Assembly: GCA_023053685.1 (NCBI GenBank)
Contig: JALIGW010000016.1
Location: forward strand, 4,720,001 to 4,784,000
DNA: 64,000 nt
Source of the DNA: Diadophis punctatus similis
Lineage: Eukaryota; Chordata; Lepidosauria; Squamata; Dipsadidae
Reading direction: 5' to 3'
A model generated the notes under the pieces. The model searched no databases, was not told where the DNA came from, and saw only the letters and a list, made by a program, of their open reading frames with translations. Both the position numbers and the translations under genes were made by a program. The stretch's first letter is position 1; each line of letters opens with the position of its first letter. Shown here piece by piece: positions 22,140 through 32,062 of this stretch.

Positions 22140-22376
22140 ATTAGCAATAGCAATAGCACTTAGACTTATATACCGCTTCACAGTGCTTTACAGCCCTCTC
22201 TAAGTGGTTTACAGAGTTCAGCATATTGCCCCCAACAATCTGGGTCCTCATTTTACCGACCTCAGAAGGATGGAAGGCTGAGTCAACCTTGAGCCTGGTG
22301 AGATTTGAACAGCTGAACTGCTGAACTAGCAGTAGCCTGCAGTGCTGCATTTAACCACTGCGCCACCTTGGCTCTT
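22140..22376 (-). mobile_element. tRNA-derived SINE, family S1 (minus)
   Basis: The left end has the AGCAATAGCAATAGCACTTA tail. The tRNA-like head ends near GCGCCACCTTGGCTC. Confidence 0.88.
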
Positions 22377-22599
22377 CTTTTCTTTTTGTCCTTCAATAGA
22401 TTGAAAATGGACATAAGAAAGCCTTGTAGGAGCCTGTTTTCATACCAGATACCATTGGATATCACCACTACCCAGCATTTTTATCCTTTATTGTTTCTAA
22501 GCAATTAGTATATTGAGGCTCCTGCTCCCTGTTGTGGAAGCAGAATGTAGCCAACATCTAGCAGTCATGTGGTATAGTGCTTAAGGCATCAGGCTACAA

Positions 22600-23167
22600 C
22601 AGTGCTTCTCAAATAGTGGGGCGGGGCCCCCTGGGGGTGTGTGGAGCGATGCCAGGGGGGCACGTGACCCTGGGGAACATGCTTTTTTTTTGCCGCAGGA
22701 AGTAGGTTTTTTGCACCGAACAATAGCACACAGCACAGAACAGGAGATATGAAGTGCAGATAACAAACCCTTAAGAGATACCATGGAACAATATTTAACA
22801 GGGATGAAAAGAAAGGAGGAGAGAGACGGAGATAATGAGACAAACGTAGGTCTCCTGAAAGCTAAGACGAGGAAATATGACGAAGCGTATGTAGCGCTTG
22901 GCTTCACTGTGACTACGGTGGGAGACGAGGAAAGACCGGTATGTTTACTGTGTCTAAAAATGTTGGCAGCGGACAGCATGAAGCCAAATAAATTAAGGCG
23001 TCACTTAAACACATTACACCCCAATCATGCTGATAAGCCGCTTGAGTTTTTTCGGTGAAAACGTGCCGAATATTGCAAACAATTGTCCCGGTGGAGAGTT
23101 GGGGGCGCGCAAAATGTTTACTTCTTCCTGGGGGGGGGGCGTAACAGAAAATAATTGAGAAGCACTG
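22600..23167 (+). mobile_element. hAT transposon, internally deleted, BED-finger ORF
   Basis: Ends CAGTGCTTCTCAAATAGTG and AATTGAGAAGCACTG. Flanks GGCTACAA (22592-22599) and GACTAGAA (23168-23175) match at 6 of 8 with a central TA, and the SINE target explains both. At 568 bp it lacks the transposase catalytic domain but keeps the 5' coding end (22783-23058). Confidence 0.85.
22783..23058 (+). CDS. hAT transposase N-terminus: BED zinc finger, 91 aa
   Basis: The 91-residue frame opens MEQYLTGMKRKEERDGD. It contains a BED-type finger: PVCLLCLKMLAADSMKPNKL gives C-x2-C at about residues 54-57, and RRHLNTLHPNHADKPLEFF gives H-x4-H at about 74-79 followed by the conserved HP...KPLEFF tail. This is the DNA-binding start of hAT transposases of the group that also gave rise to ZBED/SCAND3-like host genes. 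The RNase H-like catalytic domain and dimerisation domain are absent: the frame stops 14 residues after the last histidine, about 110 bp before the right terminus. If translated it could bind element ends without cutting. It is more likely a deletion derivative than a domesticated gene, although the frame is intact. Confidence 0.65.
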   Translation: MEQYLTGMKRKEERDGDNETNVGLLKAKTRKYDEAYVALGFTVTTVGDEERPVCLLCLKMLAADSMKPNKLRRHLNTLHPNHADKPLEFFR

Positions 23168-23325
23168 GACTAGAAACAGGAGGACTGTGAGTTCTAATCC
23201 TGCCTTGGGCTGGATGACCTTGGGACAGTCACTTTCGCACAGCCCTAGGAAAAAGGCAATAGCAAACCACTTCTGGAAAACTTTGCCAAGAAAACTGCAG
23301 GAACTTGTCCAGGCATTTGCTGAGA

Positions 23326-24462
23326 AATAAAACTAACTTGAAAGTGCACACCCTCATAACCTCTTCCTTTTCCTCCTCTTTTTTGTAGCTGTTAATATCC
23401 CTTATCTTCATATGGCAATACCAGAGGATTGAACCAGACATAATTTTTTCCATCACTGACGTGGATTGCAGACACTTAAAAATTATTTGGAAGAAACGCT
23501 TCCACACCGTATGAGCATAGCACCTAGCTGTCCTCGGTTAAAATACCTCAACTTTTTTCAGTCTCACGTGGAAGATGTGTAAATCTGAAGGAAAATGCCA
23601 CAGCTTTAAAGAATCGGTTTTATTAAATTAGCATGCCTCTTCAAATAGCAGCACTTTTTTTTTTAAGGTGATACTGAAATCTGAAAAATGTTGGGCTGTT
23701 TTAACAAATAACATAGAGGTGCTATCTTCGCAAATATACGCATTTAATAGATGTCCCAGAGTTTGTGCAGTAATATAGGAAGTATTTCTCATATTCACAC
23801 ACACTTATTTTCTTTCATGTCAGATAGGTCTTCATGGGAATACCCCTTTCTACTAGCTGCTCTTTATCTTTGCATTCAAATGATTCAGATCACTTAAAAA
23901 GCAGATAAATGCATTAGAATCTAAAACTTCTTAACCTATTCTGTTGATACAGTTCTGTAAATCCATTAAGTAATGGTCAAAATAATCTCTGCAAATCCCA
24001 TTCAAAAGATCTGTGGTTCTTGGCTAAGATAACGTTTTCTGACCTCTGTCAGCATCTAGAGAACACGCCTTCCTCAAGGGAGCAAAGTAATCCCTGAGCT
24101 AACATTGCTGAAGTTAGATTTACCAGACAACATAAATATTTTTTGCTCTTCGCCTGTGAAGTCATAGAATATAATTCTGTTCTTTGTTGACAGCAGGGAA
24201 ATTAGATGAAATTTAGATAAACAGACTGAGTAAGTAGCCCAAGGTCATTTACTTTCTCATAAGTCTGATCATATGGCTTTGCTTATTAACTAAAGCTAGT
24301 TGTAATATGGAGAGCTTTCCAAAGCCTGTTTCATAACACAACTTAATTAAAAAAGTAACCATGGTGATACAATTTTAGAAAGCATATTGGAGGAGAAAAG
24401 AAGGCCTTTATAATTAAGAGGGTAGCCTGATTACTTTTCACTTTCGTTTCATCTATTACTGA
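23326..24462. other. AT-rich unique stretch, no gene
   Basis: No repeats were recognised and no convincing reading frame was seen. Confidence 0.5.
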
Positions 24463-24701
24463 AGAGCCGAGGTGGCGCAGTGGTTAAAAGCAGCACTGCG
24501 ACCTTCAGCTGATTGCTAGTTCAGCAGTTCAGCTGTTCAAATCTCACCAAGCTCAAGGTTGACTCAGCCTTTCATCCTTCCGAGGTGGGTAAAATGAGGA
24601 CCCAGATTGTTGGGGGCAATATGCTGACTCTGTAAACCGCTTAGAGAGGGCTGTAAAGCACTATGAAGCGGTATATAAGTCTAAGTGCTATTGCTATTGC
24701 T
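24463..24701 (+). mobile_element. tRNA-derived SINE, family S1
   Basis: GAGCCGAGGTGGCGCAGTGG head, GTTCAAATCTCACC B box, and the CTAAGTGCTATTGCTATTGC tail. Confidence 0.9.
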
Positions 24702-24862
24702 AAGAGTTTTTGCTTTCTAACTTAGTAAAATGAGCTTTGTAAACAAGTGAGACGGTGGTATAAGCATAGTGTCATCTGGAAATAAATCCGAGTGAATTAA
24801 CTGAGAATACCTTCTAAATAAGCTACTCAGAAGTTCAAGTTCTTTTACAACGTGTTACAGTT

Positions 24863-25128
24863 TGTTGGAATATTCATGACTGGGAGAGCCATGTGATTGA
24901 GTCAGCCAATCTGGCTGAAGTGTTAATTGAGCATGTCCAGAAACTTAGCAAGAAGAAGGGCGTGGTTTACTCAGTCCACCATTAAAGATTGCTGTGAAAA
25001 CATCTCAACATGTGATCTGAAACAAAGTGTGGTATTGTTAATGTTTTATTCTACTTATAAAGAAGTTATTTGAATCAGCAAAATGCAGTTATCTTTTGAA
25101 GCTTCTGATTTATTGCGTAACTCTGACA
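24863..25128 (+). repeat. copia 5' LTR
   Basis: Begins TGTTGGAATATTCATGAC and ends CGTAACTCTGACA. It should hold the promoter for the genomic RNA. I see no canonical TATA box or AATAAA that I would place with confidence; ATTAAAG near 24983 and TTATAAAG near 25059 are candidates. Confidence 0.93.
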
Positions 25129-25142
25129 GGTTATGGGCCCAG
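25129..25142 (+). promoter_or_regulatory. copia primer-binding site (initiator tRNA-Met anticodon arm)
   Basis: GGTTATGGGCCCAG follows the 5' LTR directly. It is complementary to the CTGGGCCCATAACC anticodon arm of eukaryotic initiator tRNA-Met rather than to the tRNA 3' end. Drosophila copia is known to prime from such a cleaved half-tRNA, so this element probably uses the same mechanism. Confidence 0.85.
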
Positions 25143-25244
25143 GAATCGCTCAAGAAGTAAAGTTAAAACTGCATTGTAATTTAAAGCTGATAAGAAGCTG
25201 TCTGTGTTGTTAAAGGAACAGGCAGACAAGAAAAATAAAGCAGG

Positions 25245-28200
25245 ATGGCTGCTATGGAATTTAAAGACAGTCCAATACCTAAATTGGGGAAGAAAAATTA
25301 TTTAATTTGGGCTGCAAAAATGGAATGTTTTTTGAAAGCAAAAGAATTATGGGACATCGTAGCAGACCCCCCACAAGTGCTTGGAGCAGCAGATCAAAAG
25401 GCTCATGACAAAGCTATGGCTTATCTTCTGTTAAGTCTGGGGGATGATCAATTCTTAAATGTAGCTGAATTAAAGTCTGCAAAAGAAATATGGCAGAAAT
25501 TGAAAGCAGTACATGTCAATGTTTCTGCGTGTAATGTGGTCCAACTTTCAAGAAAGCTTTTCAGAATGAGTTTGCAGACAGGAGATTCTATGGAAGATCA
25601 TTTAATGAAAATGCAGTCTAATTTTCTAGAATTGGAGCAACGTGGAGTAAAGTTTCCAGAGTCCCAGAAAGTTTTATTAGTGTTAAATAGTTTGGATCAG
25701 AGCTGGGAGACTGTGTCAGCTATTTTTGAAAGTAAGCCAGAAGCATATTTGAATTTGGAGGCTTTGAAATCGTGTTTATTGAATGAATATGAGAAAAGGC
25801 TTTTCAGCCACGCTGATGGAAAATTCCACAGGCGGGGGCCCAACAAGGAGTACAGTGGAAACTTACAGCAAGTCTCCAGCAAAATTTTCCACAGGCTGCC
25901 TATCTCTAGCAACAGCCGAGGTGTCTGCAGACAAGAGGAAAGCAGAGGCAGGAGAGATCAAGTTACACAGCAACAATTCTTCAAGCAAGTTAAAAAAGCA
26001 TGTTTCATTTGTGGAGAGACAAATCATCTGCAGAAAAGCTGTGCACAGAGAAGAAATATGCAAGACAAGAGACATTATTTGCAAGGACAGATTGCAGTTG
26101 CAAAAGTTTGTTATAATAACAATAGAGACAAATGGTTGATTGACAGTGGGGCTAGTCAAACAATTGTTAATAATTTTGACTTATTTTCCAGATTTTTCCC
26201 AGGAAACCATGAAGAAGTGGCCTTAGCCAATGGTCAAAAGGCTAAAATCATTGGAAGAGGCGATGTGCAAATTCCATATTTGGAATCCAGGTTTACTGAT
26301 GTGTTATGTGTACCTGAAATGGAGCATAATTTGTTAAGTGTGTCTAGTTTAGACAAGCAAGGTTATGAAACCACATTTGTTAATGGGAAGTGTATCATCC
26401 AAAGAAATGGGATTGTTTGTGCACAGGGCATAAAAGAGGATAATCTTTATGTATTGCAGGGACAAAAGGTCCCACATTGTTCCCAGATAGTTAAAAATGT
26501 AACAGAACACAATTCATGTGTTCATCTTCTGCACAGACGACTTGGTCATGCTAATTTTAAGGTTGTTCAACAAATGAAAGAATTTGCAGAAGGATTAGAT
26601 TTGAAGGGATGTAAGGCATATTTGGATTGTGCAGTATGCAAAGCATCGAAATCCAAAGCATTCCCAGTGAGCAAGTTTAGCACAAGACAAACCACAAAAG
26701 CTCTAGAACTGGTGCATGCTGATTTAATTGGGCCTATGCAAGCCAGTTTGGGAGGAGCAAAGTATGCGCTGGTCATTGTGGATGACTACAGCAGGTTTGG
26801 GTTTTGCTACTTACTTAAGAGTAAAACAGAGGTGCTACAGCAATTTAAGCAATGGTTAAGCTTTGTAGAGAGAAGGTACAAACAACAGGTATGTCAGTTG
26901 CAAACTGACAGAGGTTCTGAATTTATGTCAACAAATTTTCAACAATGGTTGAGACAATTGGGAATAAGACACAGGCGCACAAATCCTTACACACCGGGAG
27001 AGAACGGAGTGGCTGAAAAGAGGAATGGTGTTTTGCAAACAATGAAAGACTCATTACTGGAGGATTCTGGTATGAGTAGGTCATATTGGGGTGAAGCCAC
27101 ACTGACTGCCAATTATTTAGTTAATAGGCTGTGGAGTTCATCCATCAATAATACTCCATATGCAATGCTATATGGGAGAAAGCCTTCTCTAGCACATTTA
27201 AAAATATTTGGAAGTACTGCCTGGGTACATATTCCAAAGGCAATCAGAAGAAAGGGACAACAAAAGGCTAGAAAGCTCAGATTTGTGGGCTATGAGCCAG
27301 GCTCAAAAGGGTATCGCTTTAGCGATGGAAGTAAAAGGATAGTGATTTCAAGGTCTGCTAGTTTTGCAGAACAAAATTGGAACAGAATTGATGCAAATTC
27401 TGAAAATGTCTCACTTAGTGACGGTGATCTGCTTAGCGACGGTGATCCACTTAGTGACAATAACTCATTTAATGATGGTGAATCATTTACTGAAGGTGTC
27501 TATGTTCAGGGAGGAGAGTCTGAACAAGATATGAAGCCAGAAAAGCTTGAAACACAAGAACAGGCAATGCCACGTAGGTCAGAGCGTAGGAACAGAGGGG
27601 TTCCGCCAGACAGGTATTCTGCCAGTAAAGTTAAAGTGTGTAATGTGTGGTATGAGCCAAGAAACTATAAGGAAGTATTGGCATTAGCAAAAGTTGAACA
27701 AGAAAAGTGGAAGGAAGCCATGGATAAAGAGATGAAATCCATGGGAGATCATGAAGTGTTCACATCTGTGACTTTGCCACAGGGTACGAAAGCTGTAGGA
27801 TGTAAGTGGGTATATAAGAAAAAGGTATTACCCAATAGTGAAGTACAGTATAAGGCAAGGTTGGTGGCACAAGGTTTTTCTCAATTAAAGAATGTGCACT
27901 ATGATGAGGTGTTCGCGCCAACTGTAAAAGGTGAGAGCATAAGACTAGCACTGGCATTAGCATCAGCATACAGGCATAGAATTTGGCATTTTGATATAAC
28001 CACTGCATTTCTCAATGCTGAATTAGAGGAAGAAATTTATATGGTTCAAGCGCCAGGGTATGAAAATAAAAAGCCTAACATGGTGTATAAATTGAGCAAG
28101 GCCATTTATGGGCTGAAGCAGTCAGCCAGAAATTGGAATATCTGTTTAGATACTGCATTGAAAGGTCTTGGGTTCAAGAGTTGCAAAGCTGATGGTTGCA

Positions 28201-29231
28201 TATACACTGGAAAGTTACAAGGTGGGAATTGTCTACTATTAGCATTTGTGGATGATCTTTGTTTCATTGCAAAGGATGCATCACAAGTTAAAGAATTTGC
28301 TAATAAGTTAGAAAAGAAATTTGAATTAAAGAATTTGGGAGAAATAAAGAATTATCTCGGTGTAGAGATACAAAAAACTGAAAAAGGTGGTTATATTCTC
28401 AGTCAAAGGAGAAAGATTGAACAATTATTAGAGAAATATAACATGAAAGATTGTAATATTGCTCCTACACCTATGAGCACAGATTTTTACAATAGTTTGG
28501 GTGAGGACAAAAGTGAAGCCTGTGATCAGGAGATATATCACTCTGCAATAGGGAGTCTGTTATATCTGTCACAGTGGTCCAGACCAGACATAGCTTGTGC
28601 AGTGAGCATCTTAAGTCGCTTTACTGCTACACCTACAAAGTTGCATTGGATGGGTGTGAAAAGAATTCTCAGGTATTTGAAGGGAACTGTGAATTTGGGT
28701 CTTCAAATAAAGGTCACTGAAGAATTAAAATTGAAATGTTATGTTGATAGTGATTATGCAAATGATGTAAAAACCAGAAAGTCTAATTCTGGAATTGTAA
28801 TAATGTTTGGAGGGGTTTTAATTGGTTGGAAGTCCAGAAAACAAACAACGGTTGCTATTTCAACTGCAGAAGCAGAGTTTATTGCATTGTCTGAGTTATG
28901 TTCTGAAGTAGTTTGGTATGTACAGTTGTTACAAGATTTAAATGTAAATGTAAATGAAGCTGTAACTGTTTATGAAGATAATGCTGCCTGTATAAAAATG
29001 GCAACAGGTGACAGAGTGAAGAACAGAAGCAAACATGTGGACATTAAGTATTGTAATGTCAGGGAAGCTGTAAAAGAAAAATTAATAAGTTTACATCATT
29101 GTTCTTCAGAGGATAATTTAGCAGACATGATGACCAAACCATTGGGTGGCGTCCATTATAGGAAATGTTTAAATCCAATAGGTTTGATGTCTCTCCCAGT
29201 AATGAAGGGAGGAGTGTTGGAATATTCATGA
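25245..29231 (+). CDS. copia Gag-Pol polyprotein, 1328 aa
   Basis: One frame encodes capsid and all enzymes. Gag spans about residues 1-250 (copia gag-type, no membrane segments), with a zinc knuckle CFICGETNHLQKSC (C-x2-C-x4-H-x4-C) at 253-266. The aspartic protease has WLIDSGAS with catalytic D300. The integrase zinc domain has H430/H435 and C462/C465. The integrase triad is D493, D555 and E591 with the D-x35-E spacing of DDE integrases. An acidic, repeat-rich linker (SDGDLLSDGDPLSD) lies at about 726-760. Reverse transcriptase has D917 (HFDITTAFLN) and the FVDD box at 1001-1004. RNase H has D1168, E1209 and D1245. The start at 25245 is the first in-frame Met after the LTR/primer site (GGATGG context). 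No stop or frameshift interrupts it. The last five codons and the stop lie in the 3' LTR. No separate envelope gene. How Gag is overproduced is not evident; copia itself uses splicing. Confidence 0.95.
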   Translation: MAAMEFKDSPIPKLGKKNYLIWAAKMECFLKAKELWDIVADPPQVLGAADQKAHDKAMAYLLLSLGDDQFLNVAELKSAKEIWQKLKAVHVNVSACNVVQLSRKLFRMSLQTGDSMEDHLMKMQSNFLELEQRGVKFPESQKVLLVLNSLDQSWETVSAIFESKPEAYLNLEALKSCLLNEYEKRLFSHADGKFHRRGPNKEYSGNLQQVSSKIFHRLPISSNSRGVCRQEESRGRRDQVTQQQFFKQVKKACFICGETNHLQKSCAQRRNMQDKRHYLQGQIAVAKVCYNNNRDKWLIDSGASQTIVNNFDLFSRFFPGNHEEVALANGQKAKIIGRGDVQIPYLESRFTDVLCVPEMEHNLLSVSSLDKQGYETTFVNGKCIIQRNGIVCAQGIKEDNLYVLQGQKVPHCSQIVKNVTEHNSCVHLLHRRLGHANFKVVQQMKEFAEGLDLKGCKAYLDCAVCKASKSKAFPVSKFSTRQTTKALELVHADLIGPMQASLGGAKYALVIVDDYSRFGFCYLLKSKTEVLQQFKQWLSFVERRYKQQVCQLQTDRGSEFMSTNFQQWLRQLGIRHRRTNPYTPGENGVAEKRNGVLQTMKDSLLEDSGMSRSYWGEATLTANYLVNRLWSSSINNTPYAMLYGRKPSLAHLKIFGSTAWVHIPKAIRRKGQQKARKLRFVGYEPGSKGYRFSDGSKRIVISRSASFAEQNWNRIDANSENVSLSDGDLLSDGDPLSDNNSFNDGESFTEGVYVQGGESEQDMKPEKLETQEQAMPRRSERRNRGVPPDRYSASKVKVCNVWYEPRNYKEVLALAKVEQEKWKEAMDKEMKSMGDHEVFTSVTLPQGTKAVGCKWVYKKKVLPNSEVQYKARLVAQGFSQLKNVHYDEVFAPTVKGESIRLALALASAYRHRIWHFDITTAFLNAELEEEIYMVQAPGYENKKPNMVYKLSKAIYGLKQSARNWNICLDTALKGLGFKSCKADGCIYTGKLQGGNCLLLAFVDDLCFIAKDASQVKEFANKLEKKFELKNLGEIKNYLGVEIQKTEKGGYILSQRRKIEQLLEKYNMKDCNIAPTPMSTDFYNSLGEDKSEACDQEIYHSAIGSLLYLSQWSRPDIACAVSILSRFTATPTKLHWMGVKRILRYLKGTVNLGLQIKVTEELKLKCYVDSDYANDVKTRKSNSGIVIMFGGVLIGWKSRKQTTVAISTAEAEFIALSELCSEVVWYVQLLQDLNVNVNEAVTVYEDNAACIKMATGDRVKNRSKHVDIKYCNVREAVKEKLISLHHCSSEDNLADMMTKPLGGVHYRKCLNPIGLMSLPVMKGGVLEYS
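29204..29214 (+). promoter_or_regulatory. copia polypurine tract
   Basis: GAAGGGAGGAG lies immediately before the 3' LTR, the expected place for plus-strand DNA priming. It is also translated as part of Gag-Pol. Confidence 0.85.
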
Positions 29232-29480
29232 CTGGGAGAGCCATGTGATTGAGTCAGCCAATCTGGCTGAAGTGTTAATTGAGCATGTCCAGAAACTTAG
29301 CAAGAAGAAGGGCGTGGTTTACTCAGTCCACCATTAAAGATTGCTGTGAAAACATCTCAACATGTGATCTGAAACAAAGTGTGGTATTGTTAATGTTTTA
29401 TTCTACTTATAAAGAAGTTATTTGAATCAGCAAAATGCAGTTATCTTTTGAAGCTTCTGATTTATTGCGTAACTCTGACA
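29215..29480 (+). repeat. copia 3' LTR
   Basis: Identical by eye to 24863-25128 over 266 bp. It contains the Gag-Pol stop codon at 29229-29231. Confidence 0.93.
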
Positions 29481-29485
29481 CAGTT

Positions 29486-30948
29486 TTTGTTTCTTGGGAA
29501 GTGAATTCCATTGGCAAATGTTGGATTTACTTTTGTAAATTTCTTATTTTATGTAAGAAATATGCATTTTAGTCTAAATTCATGAAAAAAAATTACAATG
29601 ATATTATAAAAATAAAGAGCAAGTTGGTTTTTCGGTCATATTGAACATTCATAACAAGCGGAGACAAAATCGATATCAGTGATTGATTAAAATTATCTTA
29701 AGATAAATCCAGATTTCTAAAGCTAACAGATCAGAAACATTTGAACAATTAAAGAAATAAATTTTGTTAAAAGTTCATTCTCTTAATCTACCAGGTATCT
29801 TATTCTGATAACTCTTCCAGTATATTTCTTTTCAGCCACTGGTACCTGGAATTTATTTAATGTTTTTATGCATATAAAACTCTGCAGACAAAACAATATA
29901 ACCGTCTTATTACTCCTGAATACTACTATACCGTGAGGGTAGGTTTTTATGATTCTTCAACAAGATATGCATCTGATTTGCCTCTAATTAAGTCTGGATT
30001 TAATAGTTTCCTAAAGAGTGCAATTTAATTGAGATGTCAACAGTTGTCACCTCTTTAAATTAAGAGTAATTCGCTTTTATAGCAGCATATAAAGATATCA
30101 GCTGGGAAAGACCAGGCCATCAATGGTGCTATTTTCCTCCCCTTTATCTATTGATATAGCCCTAATTTGACACTTCTGTGCTGAACAAGCTTGTAAAGAG
30201 AGTTGTCAACCCTGTAAGTTGCTTACATTTAGATTAGCCTTAGGACTCACTGAAAGAACCAATAAAATGACAAATTAACTGATGCCGCTGTAAACATTCA
30301 AGTATATGAAGTTAACTTCCATGTTGACTTGTGTCAATGCAGACCCATTAATAGTTTCTTCTCAAAATAAATATTGTGTTTGAGAAGAATGTTGCATCTT
30401 CAGCACTGCAAGTATATCAATTCTGGAGACTGCCTATCTCATGACAATTAGAGCAGTTAATTACAACAGGACTGAATGTCACTGAACTGTCCTTTATTTT
30501 AGAGACATTACCGTAGACATTACCGTATCTCTAAATGAATCCCTATAAGCTGTATACTTTTCACCAGTCTCTCCAAGCATAGCACCCTCCGAGTATACTG
30601 CACTACAGCCCCTTTGCCATTCTGATTGCTAAGTGTGAGACCCATAGCCCAAGATATCTTGGTTTGGGCCTACCAGGAGGAGGAGGATTGATCCAAGAAA
30701 TGAAAGAGAAATTAAATGTCTTCTGATGCTTCAGCTGAGTTCTTCCCCTCGGAGCCATGTTTACAGTATTCCAACTGGGTTCAGGGATCTTGAGAAGTCC
30801 ATTTCCCCCACTTCAGGCAAGGTGGGAAGTGACTGAGATATCCTGAAGCAGGATTGAGACAGGCCTGAAGTAATAAGCTATGTCTACAATATGTTGGTAC
30901 TGCCCCAGACATACTGAGTTGACCAGAATATGCTTCTTCATAACCATG
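29486..30948. other. AT-rich, transposon-free stretch; no gene
   Basis: No element ends were seen. 29990-30480 is rich in TAATT/ATTAA motifs, low in CpG and free of simple repeats, which is compatible with conserved noncoding DNA but not shown by it. Confidence 0.45.
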
Positions 30949-30950
30949 TA

Positions 30951-31086
30951 CCCGTGTTTCCCCGAAAATAAGACCCTGCCTTATATTTTTTTGAACCCTG
31001 AAATAAGCGCTTGGCCTTATTGCCATGCACTCAAAAGCCCGATTGGGCTTATTATCAGGGGATGTCTTATTTTGGGAAAAACAGGG
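30951..31086. mobile_element. Palindromic mariner-type MITE (GTGTTTCCCCGAAAATAAG)
   Basis: Bounded by TA (30949-30950 and 31087-31088). The arm GTGTTTCCCCGAAAATAAG has its inverse near the right end (CTTATTTTGGGAAAAACAGG). 136 bp, no coding capacity. Confidence 0.75.
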
Positions 31087-31088
31087 TA

Positions 31089-32054
31089 GAAATTAATGCC
31101 AAGTGTGAGTAAACTGGAGTGAATGTTGTTTTGAACTTTATTATTTACATCCAGACAACCTGGATCCTGTCCAAGAGATATTGTTCTTTTCCCTTCTTGT
31201 ACTCATGATCTTTACACCAGGACCTGGACAGGTCACCCTCTCAAACAGAGCAGAAGGCGCAATCTGTTTGCTCTTTAAGTGGACAGTCATGTAGGGAATA
31301 ATTTCTCCCTTCTACCACATTAAAATTATAACTGGGAACCACTTTTTGGTAATCCTAGGAGCTGCAACTCAAGTCTTTGAGGGTCCACGTAGAATCCTGG
31401 GGCTCCAGAATGGAATACATAAATAATGTCTCTAAAATAAAGGACAATTCAGTGACATTCAGTCCTATTGTAATTAATTGCTCTAATTGTCATGAAGATA
31501 AGCTACATAGGATGCAAAGGGAAATGACATTTTTAAAACTATGGATTGTTTGGGTTGTCCAGAGACATAATCTTGATTTGAGCTTTTCTGCTGCTTACTG
31601 TCTTCTCTTTTTTTCCATTGAGTGTAATCTAGCTATACTGTATACAGTACTACTAAAATGCTCCTGTTTGTTTGTAACCTTTAACTTCGTGAATTGATGT
31701 GTTGTAGAGCAACTATTTTTGAACCAAGGTACTTCAAATGGACTATTTTACAGAATGTGTCCAAAATACAGGACCCATGACTTCTATGGAATTGGATTTT
31801 GGAAAATGTATAAACATTTGATGACATTAAAATTATTATAAAGGATTGCATGACATAATACAAAATGTCATAAAACATTTCCTGTAGTCAGCTCCTGGTA
31901 TTCGACTATGCATAGGCTATTTCTCAAGGCAGGTACATCTCTGAATAATCTCCCTAAATTTTTAAGAACTTTTCCAATGAAGGCACTTCATTAGAAGCTC
32001 TGCCATTGTTGAAGGCTTTGAGGGATCTGGTAAGGAAATATCTCTGAAATAATG
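31089..32054. other. No gene seen
   Basis: A 31377-31697 frame of 106 residues is open but has no known motif and a base composition like its surroundings. Confidence 0.45.
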
Positions 32055-32062
32055 ATCTAATG

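Larger units (their letters stand above)
22565..23325 (+). mobile_element. tRNA-derived SINE split by a hAT element
   Basis: The left part (22565-22599) has the A-box-like GTGGTATAGTGCTTAAGG. The right part (from 23168) has the B-box-like GTGAGTTCTAATCCTG, then GGATGACCTTGGGACAGTCA and AAAACTTTGCCAAGAAAACT. The two halves join across the hAT at 22600-23167. Confidence 0.6.
24863..29480 (+). mobile_element. Ty1/copia LTR retrotransposon, apparently intact
   Basis: The full structure is present. The 5' LTR is 24863-25128 and the 3' LTR 29215-29480, both 266 bp, TG...CA, identical by eye. A perfect 5-bp duplication CAGTT lies at 24858-24862 and 29481-29485. The primer site is 25129-25142, one uninterrupted Gag-Pol frame is 25245-29231, and the purine tract is 29204-29214. 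The order protease, integrase, reverse transcriptase, RNase H is diagnostic for copia. Identical LTRs, an intact frame and an intact duplication indicate a recent insertion. Composition is more A-rich than the neighbouring GC-rich MITEs. Confidence 0.95.
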
